Part shown: positions 17,063 to 25,087 of the stretch, piece by piece | Numbering within the stretch: the first letter of the stretch is position 1 | How the letters are laid out: each line of letters begins with the position of its first letter | NCBI GenBank assembly: GCA_041653015.1 | Contig: JBAZGG010000001.1 | Span: forward strand, 62,001 to 126,000 | Reading direction: 5' to 3' | Source of the DNA: JBAZGG01 sp041653015 | Lineage (GTDB): Bacteria; Bacillota_I; Bacilli_A; RFN20; CAG-826 | Length of the DNA: 64,000 nucleotides | Notes under the pieces: generated by a model | Database searches by the model: none | What the model was told of the DNA's origin: nothing | The model's input: the letters and a program-made list of their open reading frames with translations, nothing else | Made by a program: the position numbers and the translations under genes

Positions 17063-19765
17063 GTGTTTTTTATGAAAAATAATCGTAGCAAAGTTCGCGT
17101 TCTTCCGGTCACAATTTTTACTTCTGCAGTAACTATTTGTGTGTGCTTAGGTATTCTCGGCGGCATTCTTCCTGATCTATCTATGCCAACGATGAGTTCA
17201 GATAACTCTGTTATCACCCTCAATCAAGATAACGCACCAGATATTTCGAAATCCGAATATACTTCTAGCGGTGGTGTCATCGACCGCCATGGCGTTGTCT
17301 TTAGATACACGAATGCCAGAAAAGTAGACGGAGAACATGTTCAACTCGGCCCGAATGGTATTCTTTATAATAACAACTCGACTGAAGCCGGCACTTATGG
17401 GGCAAAGACGCAAATAACCTCAATTTCTTCTGTCACTGTCGTTTTTTCGACGAGTGGCACCTTGTTGATCGCCACCTCAACCGATTCATCAACTTATTCA
17501 TCCTCTGTCGCATTAACTTCTGGAGTCTCTTATTCAACGACATCAACATACCCGTATTATCTGAGGCTGATCAGCGATACCTCTAACTCGGTGACGATCA
17601 CAAGCGTTGTTATCAATTATCTCTGCCGCGCTGTTTCTTCTCAACAAGAAGGCATCATCACGGTTAACTCGTCATATGCAAACGAAAACACAAATGTTGC
17701 CGGATCTCTTTCAACTTCCGATTTTGATTGGGACGCTGGTGTCATTTCTCTTTCAAGCGCAACAGGATCTGGCTTTTTAGGCGTAAACCAAACTAGAATC
17801 AGATTTGGTTCCTCATCTAATGGACAGATCATATTTGCTTTTTCGGAGATACTAATTTCAAAAGTGGTGGCTAATGTCGCGATTTTTGGAACCGACTCTA
17901 CGGACGTCACTATCAAAACAAATGGCAATAATACATCCTTAGTTAATACTGTGGCGACTGGGAATCTCACATATGATTTTTCAAGCGATACAACAGCATC
18001 GACCTCGTTGACAATCTCGTGTCCATCAGGCAAACATCGTTTCTTTCTCAATTCTTTGACGCTTACAGTAGGGGCGGCCGCACCAGTTGCTGTCACTGGC
18101 GTTTCAATTCCAGAAGAACTCGAGGTGATTGTTGGAAGTTCATCATCTTTGACTGCGACAATCACTCCAGAAGATGCGACGAATAAATCCGTGACATGGA
18201 GTGTTATAAACTCATCACCTAGCGGTTGTGCTACCATATCCTCTTCAGGGCTTGTGAGCGGTGTTGCCGCAGGCACAGCGACCATTCGTGTAACGACAGC
18301 CGATGGAGGCTTTACCGATACTTGTTCGGTGAGCGTAGTCACTGTTCCACTCGATAACTATATTTCTCCTTCAAGTGTTAATTTGAAATATGATTATTCT
18401 GACGTAATCGACAAAGGATATTGGACTCTTGACACCGCCCCATCGACGGGAAATATCAACCTACTAGTTATTCCTGTCAAAATTAGCGGGACATCAAACG
18501 CTACGGCAGCGAACAAAACAAAGATTGAAAAGGCATTCTTCTCCGAACAGACTTCTGACACTGGTTGGGTGTCTTTGCGACAATATTTTGCCGCGGCTAG
18601 CTATGGCGCACTAAGTGTCACCGGCACTGTCACTGATTGGTATGATTGCGGTTATACTAGGTCGCAGTTATCGACAGACACTTATATGGCAACATTAGTC
18701 GATGCTGCCGTGGCTTGGTATAAAACGACATACACTTCAAATTGCACACAATTCGACGCTGATAGCAATGGTTGGATAGACACCGTCTGTTTAATTTATA
18801 GCGACACGACAAATACAAGAGCTGAGAACGACAATGACATGACAAATCTATGGGCTTACACATATTGGCAACAGAATAGCAACGCGAACGTCTCTTCTCC
18901 TGTGGCGAACGCATATATGTGGGCTAGTTACAATTTTATGAATGGATCGAATTATATCACCATCGACGCCCACACTTATATTCACGAATACGGTCATTGT
19001 ATGGGCCTTGATGACTACTATAACTATGATTCATCATCGACAGAGTGCTTCGCAGGTGGATTTGATATGCAAGATTATAACGTTGGTGACTATAATTCAT
19101 TCTCTAAAATGGCTCTTGGCTGGACAAAACCTTATGTCGTTACCGGCAACGCCCAAATCACTATTTCCGCGTGCTCGACAGTTCAAAATCAAACCATCGT
19201 TCTCTTCAGCAGTGGATCGAGTTGGAATCAATCGCCATTCACAGAGTATTTACTCTTTGAACTATACGCTCCAACAGGCATGAATCAATTCGATGTGAAT
19301 CATAATACTTATGATGGGTATCCACAAGGACCCAACGCTTATGGCATAAGGCTGTATCATATCGATGCTCGTCTATATCGTCGTTCTTCAAGTGCATACA
19401 ATACCTTTGCCACTGATATGGAAACATACAATTCATCATATCCTTATTACGAAGTAATTATGAAAAATACAACCGCTGGAGACGCCGATTATTCTTCACG
19501 TGTCGCATCTTTGCGCAATTACCGAATCGTTCAACTCATTCAAGCCGGTTCTTCATCCAATACGTTCTCGACTAGCTCAGCTTCACCGAGATATTTAACG
19601 GCCGCTGATCTATTTGATAATAATGATACATTTACGATGTCTGCATATAGTGAATTCTTCTATAATTCTGGTAAAATGAATAGTGGTTCTTCGATTAATT
19701 ATTCCGTCACGTTTAATGTCAATTCATCAACGGGAACAGCGACTCTCACTTTTATGACCATTTAG
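17063..19765 (+). CDS. Secreted M6-like metalloprotease with bacterial Ig-like domain
   Basis: A 900-aa secreted zinc metalloprotease resembling the M6 (immune inhibitor A-like) family. An N-terminal signal or anchor helix (about 10-32) precedes two beta-rich regions, then a Big_2 Ig-like domain (about 347-430, with VTGVSIPEELEVIVG and TTADGGFTDTC). The catalytic domain follows with HEYGHCMGLDDYY, the first His at residue 641. No cell-wall LPXTG signal is seen. The start is taken as GTG 17063 because AAAGGG lies 6 nt before it; ATG 17072 is the alternative. The likely role is breaking down external protein. The Big_2 type also occurs in the endonuclease at 61812. Confidence 0.85.
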   Translation: MFFMKNNRSKVRVLPVTIFTSAVTICVCLGILGGILPDLSMPTMSSDNSVITLNQDNAPDISKSEYTSSGGVIDRHGVVFRYTNARKVDGEHVQLGPNGILYNNNSTEAGTYGAKTQITSISSVTVVFSTSGTLLIATSTDSSTYSSSVALTSGVSYSTTSTYPYYLRLISDTSNSVTITSVVINYLCRAVSSQQEGIITVNSSYANENTNVAGSLSTSDFDWDAGVISLSSATGSGFLGVNQTRIRFGSSSNGQIIFAFSEILISKVVANVAIFGTDSTDVTIKTNGNNTSLVNTVATGNLTYDFSSDTTASTSLTISCPSGKHRFFLNSLTLTVGAAAPVAVTGVSIPEELEVIVGSSSSLTATITPEDATNKSVTWSVINSSPSGCATISSSGLVSGVAAGTATIRVTTADGGFTDTCSVSVVTVPLDNYISPSSVNLKYDYSDVIDKGYWTLDTAPSTGNINLLVIPVKISGTSNATAANKTKIEKAFFSEQTSDTGWVSLRQYFAAASYGALSVTGTVTDWYDCGYTRSQLSTDTYMATLVDAAVAWYKTTYTSNCTQFDADSNGWIDTVCLIYSDTTNTRAENDNDMTNLWAYTYWQQNSNANVSSPVANAYMWASYNFMNGSNYITIDAHTYIHEYGHCMGLDDYYNYDSSSTECFAGGFDMQDYNVGDYNSFSKMALGWTKPYVVTGNAQITISACSTVQNQTIVLFSSGSSWNQSPFTEYLLFELYAPTGMNQFDVNHNTYDGYPQGPNAYGIRLYHIDARLYRRSSSAYNTFATDMETYNSSYPYYEVIMKNTTAGDADYSSRVASLRNYRIVQLIQAGSSSNTFSTSSASPRYLTAADLFDNNDTFTMSAYSEFFYNSGKMNSGSSINYSVTFNVNSSTGTATLTFMTI

Positions 19766-19875
19766 CATCGATAGTCGCTCGTCGAAACAAATAAAAGTTT
19801 TTGTGCGGATATTAGCTATATCACAATTTTCACATATGTTGTAAGATACATAATAGGTTTAACTATGTTAAGCTT

Positions 19876-22818
19876 TTGCAAATGTTCACCAGTAATCTAT
19901 TAGGCATCGATGTCGGATCAACGACCGTAAAAGTCGTCGTCATTTCGCCTGATGAAAAAATAGTCTATCACAATTATAAGAGACATTTTTCACGCGTTAA
20001 AGAATGCGTTTTAACGCAGATAAATGAAGTCAAAGAACGATTTTCGAATACTGAATTTAAGGTTTGCATCACTGGCTCTGCAGGGCTAGGGTTGTCATCA
20101 AAAGCAAAATTGCCATTCGTTCAAGAGGTTCAGGCAGCTTTTCTCGGCGTTAAGAAATACTATGGCGATGCTGATGTCGTCATCGAGTTAGGTGGCGAAG
20201 ATGCGAAGATTATTTTCTTGACCGGTGGAGTCGAGCAGAGGATGAACGGTTCATGCGCTGGTGGAACCGGAGCATTTATCGATCAGATGGCAATATTGTT
20301 AAACATTGATGTTGCAACGATGGACGAGATGTCATTAAAAGCCGAAAAAATATACCCGATCGCTTCTCGCTGTGGCGTCTTTGCGAAAAGCGATATTCAG
20401 CCTCTTTTAAATCAAGGAGCGAAGAGAGAAGACATCGCCATGTCGATATATAAAGCGGTGGTGGATCAAACGATCGTCGGGCTTGCCCAAGGACGAAAAA
20501 TTCATGGTAAAGTACTATTTCTCGGAGGTCCATTATCGTTTCTAAAAGGTTTACAAAAGGCCTTTATCGATACATTGAAGATTTCGAATGAAAATGCAAT
20601 TTTCCCCGAATACGCCTCGTGCTTTATGGCCATCGGATCTGCACTTTTTGCGGATAAGCTCGACCAGACATTTTCGATTGATGACATCGCACAAGCCATT
20701 GAAAAAGCCGATTTGTCCGATGAGATTATCACTTCTGACCCTCTATTCAAAAATTCTGAAGAATATGAAGAATTTAAAAAAAGACATAATAAAATGGATG
20801 TTCATAGAGGAGATCTAACAACATACATCGGAAAGGCTTATTTAGGAATAGATGCTGGCAGCACGACGACCAAGATGGTTCTTCTCGGTGAGAATGAAGA
20901 GATTCTCTACTCGCGATATGCAAATAATAAAGGACAGCCTCTTGAAGCGATAGTGGCACAATTGAGAGATTTGTATTCTAAATCAAATGCGAAGATGATA
21001 ATTGAAGCCAGCGCCGTAACTGGTTATGGTGAAGATTTGATCAAATCAGGGATGAGAACAGATTATGGATTGGTGGAGACCGTCGCTCATTTTAAAGCGG
21101 CTTCTCACTTTCAACCGGATGTTGATTTCATAATTGACATCGGTGGTCAAGATATCAAATGTTTTAAAATAAAAAACCATGCGATCGATTCCATCATGCT
21201 GAACGAAGCATGTTCTTCTGGATGTGGGTCATTCATTCAAACCTTTGCTTCAGCTTTGAATATTCCCATCGATGAATTTTCGAAATTGGGTCTGTTTGCA
21301 AAAAGACCTGTGGAATTGGGTTCGAGATGCACCGTGTTTATGAATTCATCTGTAAAACAGGCTCAAAAAGAAGGAGCTTCTATAGAAGATATTTCAAGCG
21401 GATTATCATCCTCCATCGTAAAAAATGCCATCTATAAAGTGATACGTTTCAAATCTCCCGATGATCTGGGTAAAAACATTGTCTGCCAAGGCGGAACATT
21501 TTTAAACGATGCCATTCTCAGGGCTTTTGAAAGAGAAGTTGGGCATGAGGTTATTCGCCCATCTATCGCTGGGTTAATGGGTGCTTTTGGTGCGGCTTTG
21601 TATGCGAAACAGAGAGGCGGACCATCGCATCTGATAACAAAATCGGAACTCGATAATTTTTCTTATAAATCTTTAGGATTTGTGTGCAATGGTTGCACTG
21701 CACATTGCAATTTGACCATTGTCTCATTCAACAATGGCGGTAAATATATTTCCGGCAACAGATGTGAAAAAGGTGCAGGTCTCAAACTCGAAAGCAACAA
21801 TTATAATCTTTTCGAATATAAGTATAAGCGTTTGTTTGATGGATCGCACAAAGCGCTTAATCCCATAGCCACTGTTGGATTGCCGATATGTCTCATTTTC
21901 TACGAGCAATTGCCGCTGTGGAGAACTTTCTTTGAAATGCTCGGTTTTGAGGTGGTTATATCGAGTGAATCCAGCCGTCAACTATATTTTAAAGGGCAGC
22001 ACACTATCGCGTCTGATACGGTCTGTTATCCTGCAAAATTAGCCCATGGGCACATCGAGGACTTGCTCGATAAAGATGTGAATTTCATATTTTATCCCAG
22101 CGAATCATACAATTTAGATGAAGAATTCTCCGACAACCATTACAACTGCCCGGTCGTCGCTTATTATCCTGAGCTTTTAAAAGGAAACAACCATCGATTG
22201 TCGAGCGATAATTTTATTCATCCATATATCGATATCAACAATCGCAAACAAAGCGCGGTGACTTTAGCGAGAGCTTTATCAAAGTATAACTTTAGTAAAC
22301 AGCAGATATATTTCGCTTTATTGAAAGGTTTTGCCGCTTTAAACAGATATTATGAAGACATTCAAAATGAAGCCGATAGGATAATTCTAGAAGCGAGAAA
22401 GAATAATAAAAAAATAATTGTTGTCGCGGGTAGACCATACCATATCGATCCTGAGATAAATCATGGGGTTCAGAAACTATTGACCTCCTTGGACATGGCT
22501 GTCGTCACCGAAGACTCTGTCTTCCGTAAAATTGATAGCAAAGTTGAGGTTAATGTCCTCAATCAATGGACATATCATTCTCGTCTATATCGCGCGGCTA
22601 AATATGTCACAACCCAAGATGATATGCAGTTGGTTCAACTGGTATCGTTCGGCTGTGGCATCGATGCGATCACGACGGATGAAGTGAGAAGAATTCTTGA
22701 AGAGAAAGGCAAATTCTATACCCAATTAAAAATTGATGAGATTTCAAATTTGGGTGCAATTAAGATAAGATTAAGAAGCCTTAAGGCCGCGATGGAGCAA
22801 GCGAAAGAACGAGAGTGA
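19876..22818 (+). CDS. 2-hydroxyacyl-CoA dehydratase activase-type protein, two BcrA/BadF ATPase domains
   Basis: An ATPase that in characterised systems injects an electron into a 2-hydroxyacyl-CoA dehydratase. Two ASKHA domains occur in tandem: LGIDVGSTTVKVVV near residue 8 and YLGIDAGSTTTKMVLLG near 325. Each carries the cysteine motifs that hold a shared [4Fe-4S] cluster (NGSCAGGTGAF with SRCGVFAKSD; NEACSSGCGSF with SRCTVFMNSS). A DUF2229-like region with more cysteines follows (VCNGCTAHC). No classic dehydratase subunits are adjacent, so the partner is the next gene or unknown. Starts possible are TTG 19876 and ATG 19882. TATGTT at 19864-19869 may be a -10 box, leaving almost no leader. 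Confidence 0.88.
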   Translation: MQMFTSNLLGIDVGSTTVKVVVISPDEKIVYHNYKRHFSRVKECVLTQINEVKERFSNTEFKVCITGSAGLGLSSKAKLPFVQEVQAAFLGVKKYYGDADVVIELGGEDAKIIFLTGGVEQRMNGSCAGGTGAFIDQMAILLNIDVATMDEMSLKAEKIYPIASRCGVFAKSDIQPLLNQGAKREDIAMSIYKAVVDQTIVGLAQGRKIHGKVLFLGGPLSFLKGLQKAFIDTLKISNENAIFPEYASCFMAIGSALFADKLDQTFSIDDIAQAIEKADLSDEIITSDPLFKNSEEYEEFKKRHNKMDVHRGDLTTYIGKAYLGIDAGSTTTKMVLLGENEEILYSRYANNKGQPLEAIVAQLRDLYSKSNAKMIIEASAVTGYGEDLIKSGMRTDYGLVETVAHFKAASHFQPDVDFIIDIGGQDIKCFKIKNHAIDSIMLNEACSSGCGSFIQTFASALNIPIDEFSKLGLFAKRPVELGSRCTVFMNSSVKQAQKEGASIEDISSGLSSSIVKNAIYKVIRFKSPDDLGKNIVCQGGTFLNDAILRAFEREVGHEVIRPSIAGLMGAFGAALYAKQRGGPSHLITKSELDNFSYKSLGFVCNGCTAHCNLTIVSFNNGGKYISGNRCEKGAGLKLESNNYNLFEYKYKRLFDGSHKALNPIATVGLPICLIFYEQLPLWRTFFEMLGFEVVISSESSRQLYFKGQHTIASDTVCYPAKLAHGHIEDLLDKDVNFIFYPSESYNLDEEFSDNHYNCPVVAYYPELLKGNNHRLSSDNFIHPYIDINNRKQSAVTLARALSKYNFSKQQIYFALLKGFAALNRYYEDIQNEADRIILEARKNNKKIIVVAGRPYHIDPEINHGVQKLLTSLDMAVVTEDSVFRKIDSKVEVNVLNQWTYHSRLYRAAKYVTTQDDMQLVQLVSFGCGIDAITTDEVRRILEEKGKFYTQLKIDEISNLGAIKIRLRSLKAAMEQAKERE

Positions 22819-24041
22819 ATATGGAATATACTAAATTTACTAAAGACATGAAGCGCACTCACAAGATACTTGTCCCCGACATGCTACCGATTCATTTCTC
22901 TTTGATCATTTCTATTTTAAAAAGTTATGGTTATGATCTTGAACTTTTGCAGACTTCATCTCGAGAAGTGGTGGATGAAGGTCTTAAAAACGTTCACAAC
23001 GATACCTGTTATCCCGCACTGCTCGTCATCGGTCAATTCATCAACGCTTTTAAGAGTGGGAAGTATAATCCGAGAAAAACAGCTGTTTTAATAACTCAAA
23101 CCGGCGGTGGTTGTCGAGCTTCGAACTATATTTTTCTTTTAAGAAAAGCTTTGGCGAGAGAGTATCCGGAAGTACCTGTCATCTCTTTGAATTTTTCCGG
23201 GCTCGAAAAGGGCTCTGGCTTTAAGTTATCATTATCGATGATCACCAAACTCGCCTATGCCGCTCTATATGGCGATATGCTCATGTCCATATACAATCAA
23301 TCGCGGCCATACGAAGTAAACAAAGGCGATAGCGCGACTATTTTGCAAAACTTGCAAGGCAAAATCTGTCTAACATTTAATTCGAAACGCTACAAGAGAA
23401 CAAAATCGATTTATCGCATGATATGCAATGATTTTTCCAATATGGAGAGAACGACGATGAAAAAGCCGAGAGTTGGGATAGTGGGGGAGATCTATGTCAA
23501 ATATTCTCCATTGGCGAACAATCATCTCGAAGATTTTCTCATCTCTGAAGGCTGTGAGCCGGTTGTTCCAGGCTTGCTCGATTTCTGCTTGTATTGCATA
23601 GTGAATAACCTCAATGATCACAAGCTATATAAGATGAATAAAAAAACATATGTCTTTTGGAAAATTGTGTATAGGTTTCTTTATAAGAAACAAAAAGAAC
23701 AGATCATGTTCTTATCCAGAGATGGCCGCTTTGACGCTCCGCACGATTTTGAGGAGTTGAGGCACAATGCCGACACATTTATCCATCAAGGAGTAAAGAT
23801 GGGTGAGGGATGGCTTATTCCTGCGGAAATGGCCTCTTTGGCAAAACATCATGTCAATAATATCGTCTGCGCTCAGCCTTTTGGCTGTCTTCCTAATCAT
23901 ATCGTTGGCAAGGGAATGATCAGACCCATTAAAGACGCGTTTCCCAAAGTTAACATTGCGGCGATTGATTATGATCCTGGCGCCACAAAAGTAAATCAAG
24001 AGAATCGAATTAAATTGATGCTCGCTAATATCAACAAATAA
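22815..24041 (+). CDS. 2-hydroxyacyl-CoA dehydratase-related (HgdB/DUF2229-like) protein
   Basis: The companion of the activase. It resembles the C-terminal dehydratase-like part that is fused to the activase in many Bacillota proteins of about 1400 aa. Motifs are NDTCYPALLVIGQF (near residue 52), TQTGGGCRASNYIFLL (near 95), and CAQPFGCLPNHIVGKG (near 353). The conserved cysteines suggest an iron-sulfur cluster. GTG 22815 overlaps the upstream stop as GTGA; ATG 22821 is equally possible, with GAGAGTG before it. The two genes are clearly coupled. Substrate unknown. Confidence 0.85.
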   Translation: MNMEYTKFTKDMKRTHKILVPDMLPIHFSLIISILKSYGYDLELLQTSSREVVDEGLKNVHNDTCYPALLVIGQFINAFKSGKYNPRKTAVLITQTGGGCRASNYIFLLRKALAREYPEVPVISLNFSGLEKGSGFKLSLSMITKLAYAALYGDMLMSIYNQSRPYEVNKGDSATILQNLQGKICLTFNSKRYKRTKSIYRMICNDFSNMERTTMKKPRVGIVGEIYVKYSPLANNHLEDFLISEGCEPVVPGLLDFCLYCIVNNLNDHKLYKMNKKTYVFWKIVYRFLYKKQKEQIMFLSRDGRFDAPHDFEELRHNADTFIHQGVKMGEGWLIPAEMASLAKHHVNNIVCAQPFGCLPNHIVGKGMIRPIKDAFPKVNIAAIDYDPGATKVNQENRIKLMLANINK

Positions 24042-24070
24042 CTTGCTTCAGTCATCAGTATTATTAACTA

Positions 24071-24079
24071 TGTTATGAT
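24071..24079 (+). promoter_or_regulatory. Extended -10 promoter 7 nt before a start codon
   Basis: TGTTATGAT is an extended -10 element ending at 24079, and the ATG starts at 24087. No ribosome-binding site lies between, so the message would be leaderless. Confidence 0.55.
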
Positions 24080-24086
24080 GTAATAT

Positions 24087-25016
24087 ATGAAATATGGAAG
24101 GTTGGCAATCGAATTTATTTATTGGATTTCATCGCTCACCCATGAAAATCATTTCGCTCGTCTCAAGCAAAGAAACGAAGAAAATTTTACTGAATTAATT
24201 GGCATACCATACGCTCTCGACGATAGCGATGTTCATTCTTTCAATCTGTACTGTCCAATTAAGAATTCTAATGGCATCATCATCTTTGATATTCACGGTG
24301 GTGTTCGCAAAGGTTCAAATGTCAGCAATTACGAACAGGATATCGCTCTTGCAAAAAGAGGTTTTATCATCGCGGCGATGAATTATGAATTGATCGATGA
24401 AAAAAAAGATGATGGAGTTTTGAATGCTATCAAAGACATCATCTCCTGCATATCTCATTGTTATAAGGAGAGAAGAAAATTTGGCTTTTCTTTTGATAAA
24501 GTGGTGTTAAAAGGAGATGGCTATGGCGGTTATCTCGCCCTTTTGATCACCGAGATTGTCAATTCGAAAGAATTGCAGAAAGAATTTGATATCAAAATTT
24601 CAGAGAGAATCAAAATCTCCTCTCTTCTTTTAGACTCGCCGATCTATGATTTGGATAATCTGTATGATTCGCTTTCGAAAAATATTTGTGAGTCCGCTCT
24701 TTCTTGCATTTTTTCTTCATCCATACAAAATGAGGATTATCGAAAGAAATTTAATCCAAAAACATATTTAAGCATCGACATTATTTCACCGATTTTTATA
24801 ACTGTGAACAGCCGTAATTTCTATGCTAATCATTCCATCATTTTGGACAATGAATTAAATAGGATGGATGGTCGTTATGAATTCATCTTTAATCGGGATA
24901 GATGCATAAGAAAACAACATATCTTTGATATTGTCGAATTGAAAGACCGGGAAGCGATTAATGCCACTGATGAAATGATAAAGTTTCTAGAAAATATTTT
25001 TATGAATCAACATTAA
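24087..25016 (+). CDS. Alpha/beta-hydrolase fold protein lacking the serine nucleophile
   Basis: A 309-aa protein resembling hormone-sensitive-lipase-type esterases. The oxyanion-hole motif is present (FDIHGGVRKGSN, about residues 70-81). In the nucleophile elbow the usual GDSAGG reads GDGYGGYLALL (near residue 146), so the catalytic serine is glycine. A C-terminal His-containing segment (KQHIFDIVEL) remains. It is therefore probably catalytically inactive or uses another chemistry. No ribosome-binding site precedes the ATG, and an extended -10 box ends 7 nt before it. It sits between the dehydratase activase pair and the arginine-to-putrescine operon, but has its own promoter. Function unknown. 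Confidence 0.7.
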   Translation: MKYGRLAIEFIYWISSLTHENHFARLKQRNEENFTELIGIPYALDDSDVHSFNLYCPIKNSNGIIIFDIHGGVRKGSNVSNYEQDIALAKRGFIIAAMNYELIDEKKDDGVLNAIKDIISCISHCYKERRKFGFSFDKVVLKGDGYGGYLALLITEIVNSKELQKEFDIKISERIKISSLLLDSPIYDLDNLYDSLSKNICESALSCIFSSSIQNEDYRKKFNPKTYLSIDIISPIFITVNSRNFYANHSIILDNELNRMDGRYEFIFNRDRCIRKQHIFDIVELKDREAINATDEMIKFLENIFMNQH

Positions 25017-25035
25017 AACATTGTTATATTTATGA

Positions 25036-25063
25036 TTGAAATGCAAAATATATTATATATAAT
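25036..25063 (+). promoter_or_regulatory. Promoter of the arginine-to-putrescine operon
   Basis: TTGAAA (25036-25041), a 16-nt spacer, and TATAAT (25058-25063), followed by CGAGG as ribosome-binding site and a GTG start at 25088. Confidence 0.7.
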
Positions 25064-25087
25064 GTAAGTCGAAACCGAGGTCATAAA

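Noticed and set aside
17641..18342. A 233-codon open frame on the minus strand inside the metalloprotease gene
   Set aside because: It is antisense to a well-supported CDS with clear domains, has no ribosome-binding site or recognisable motif, and its low-complexity Val/Ser/Pro composition mirrors the Ser/Thr-rich coding strand.
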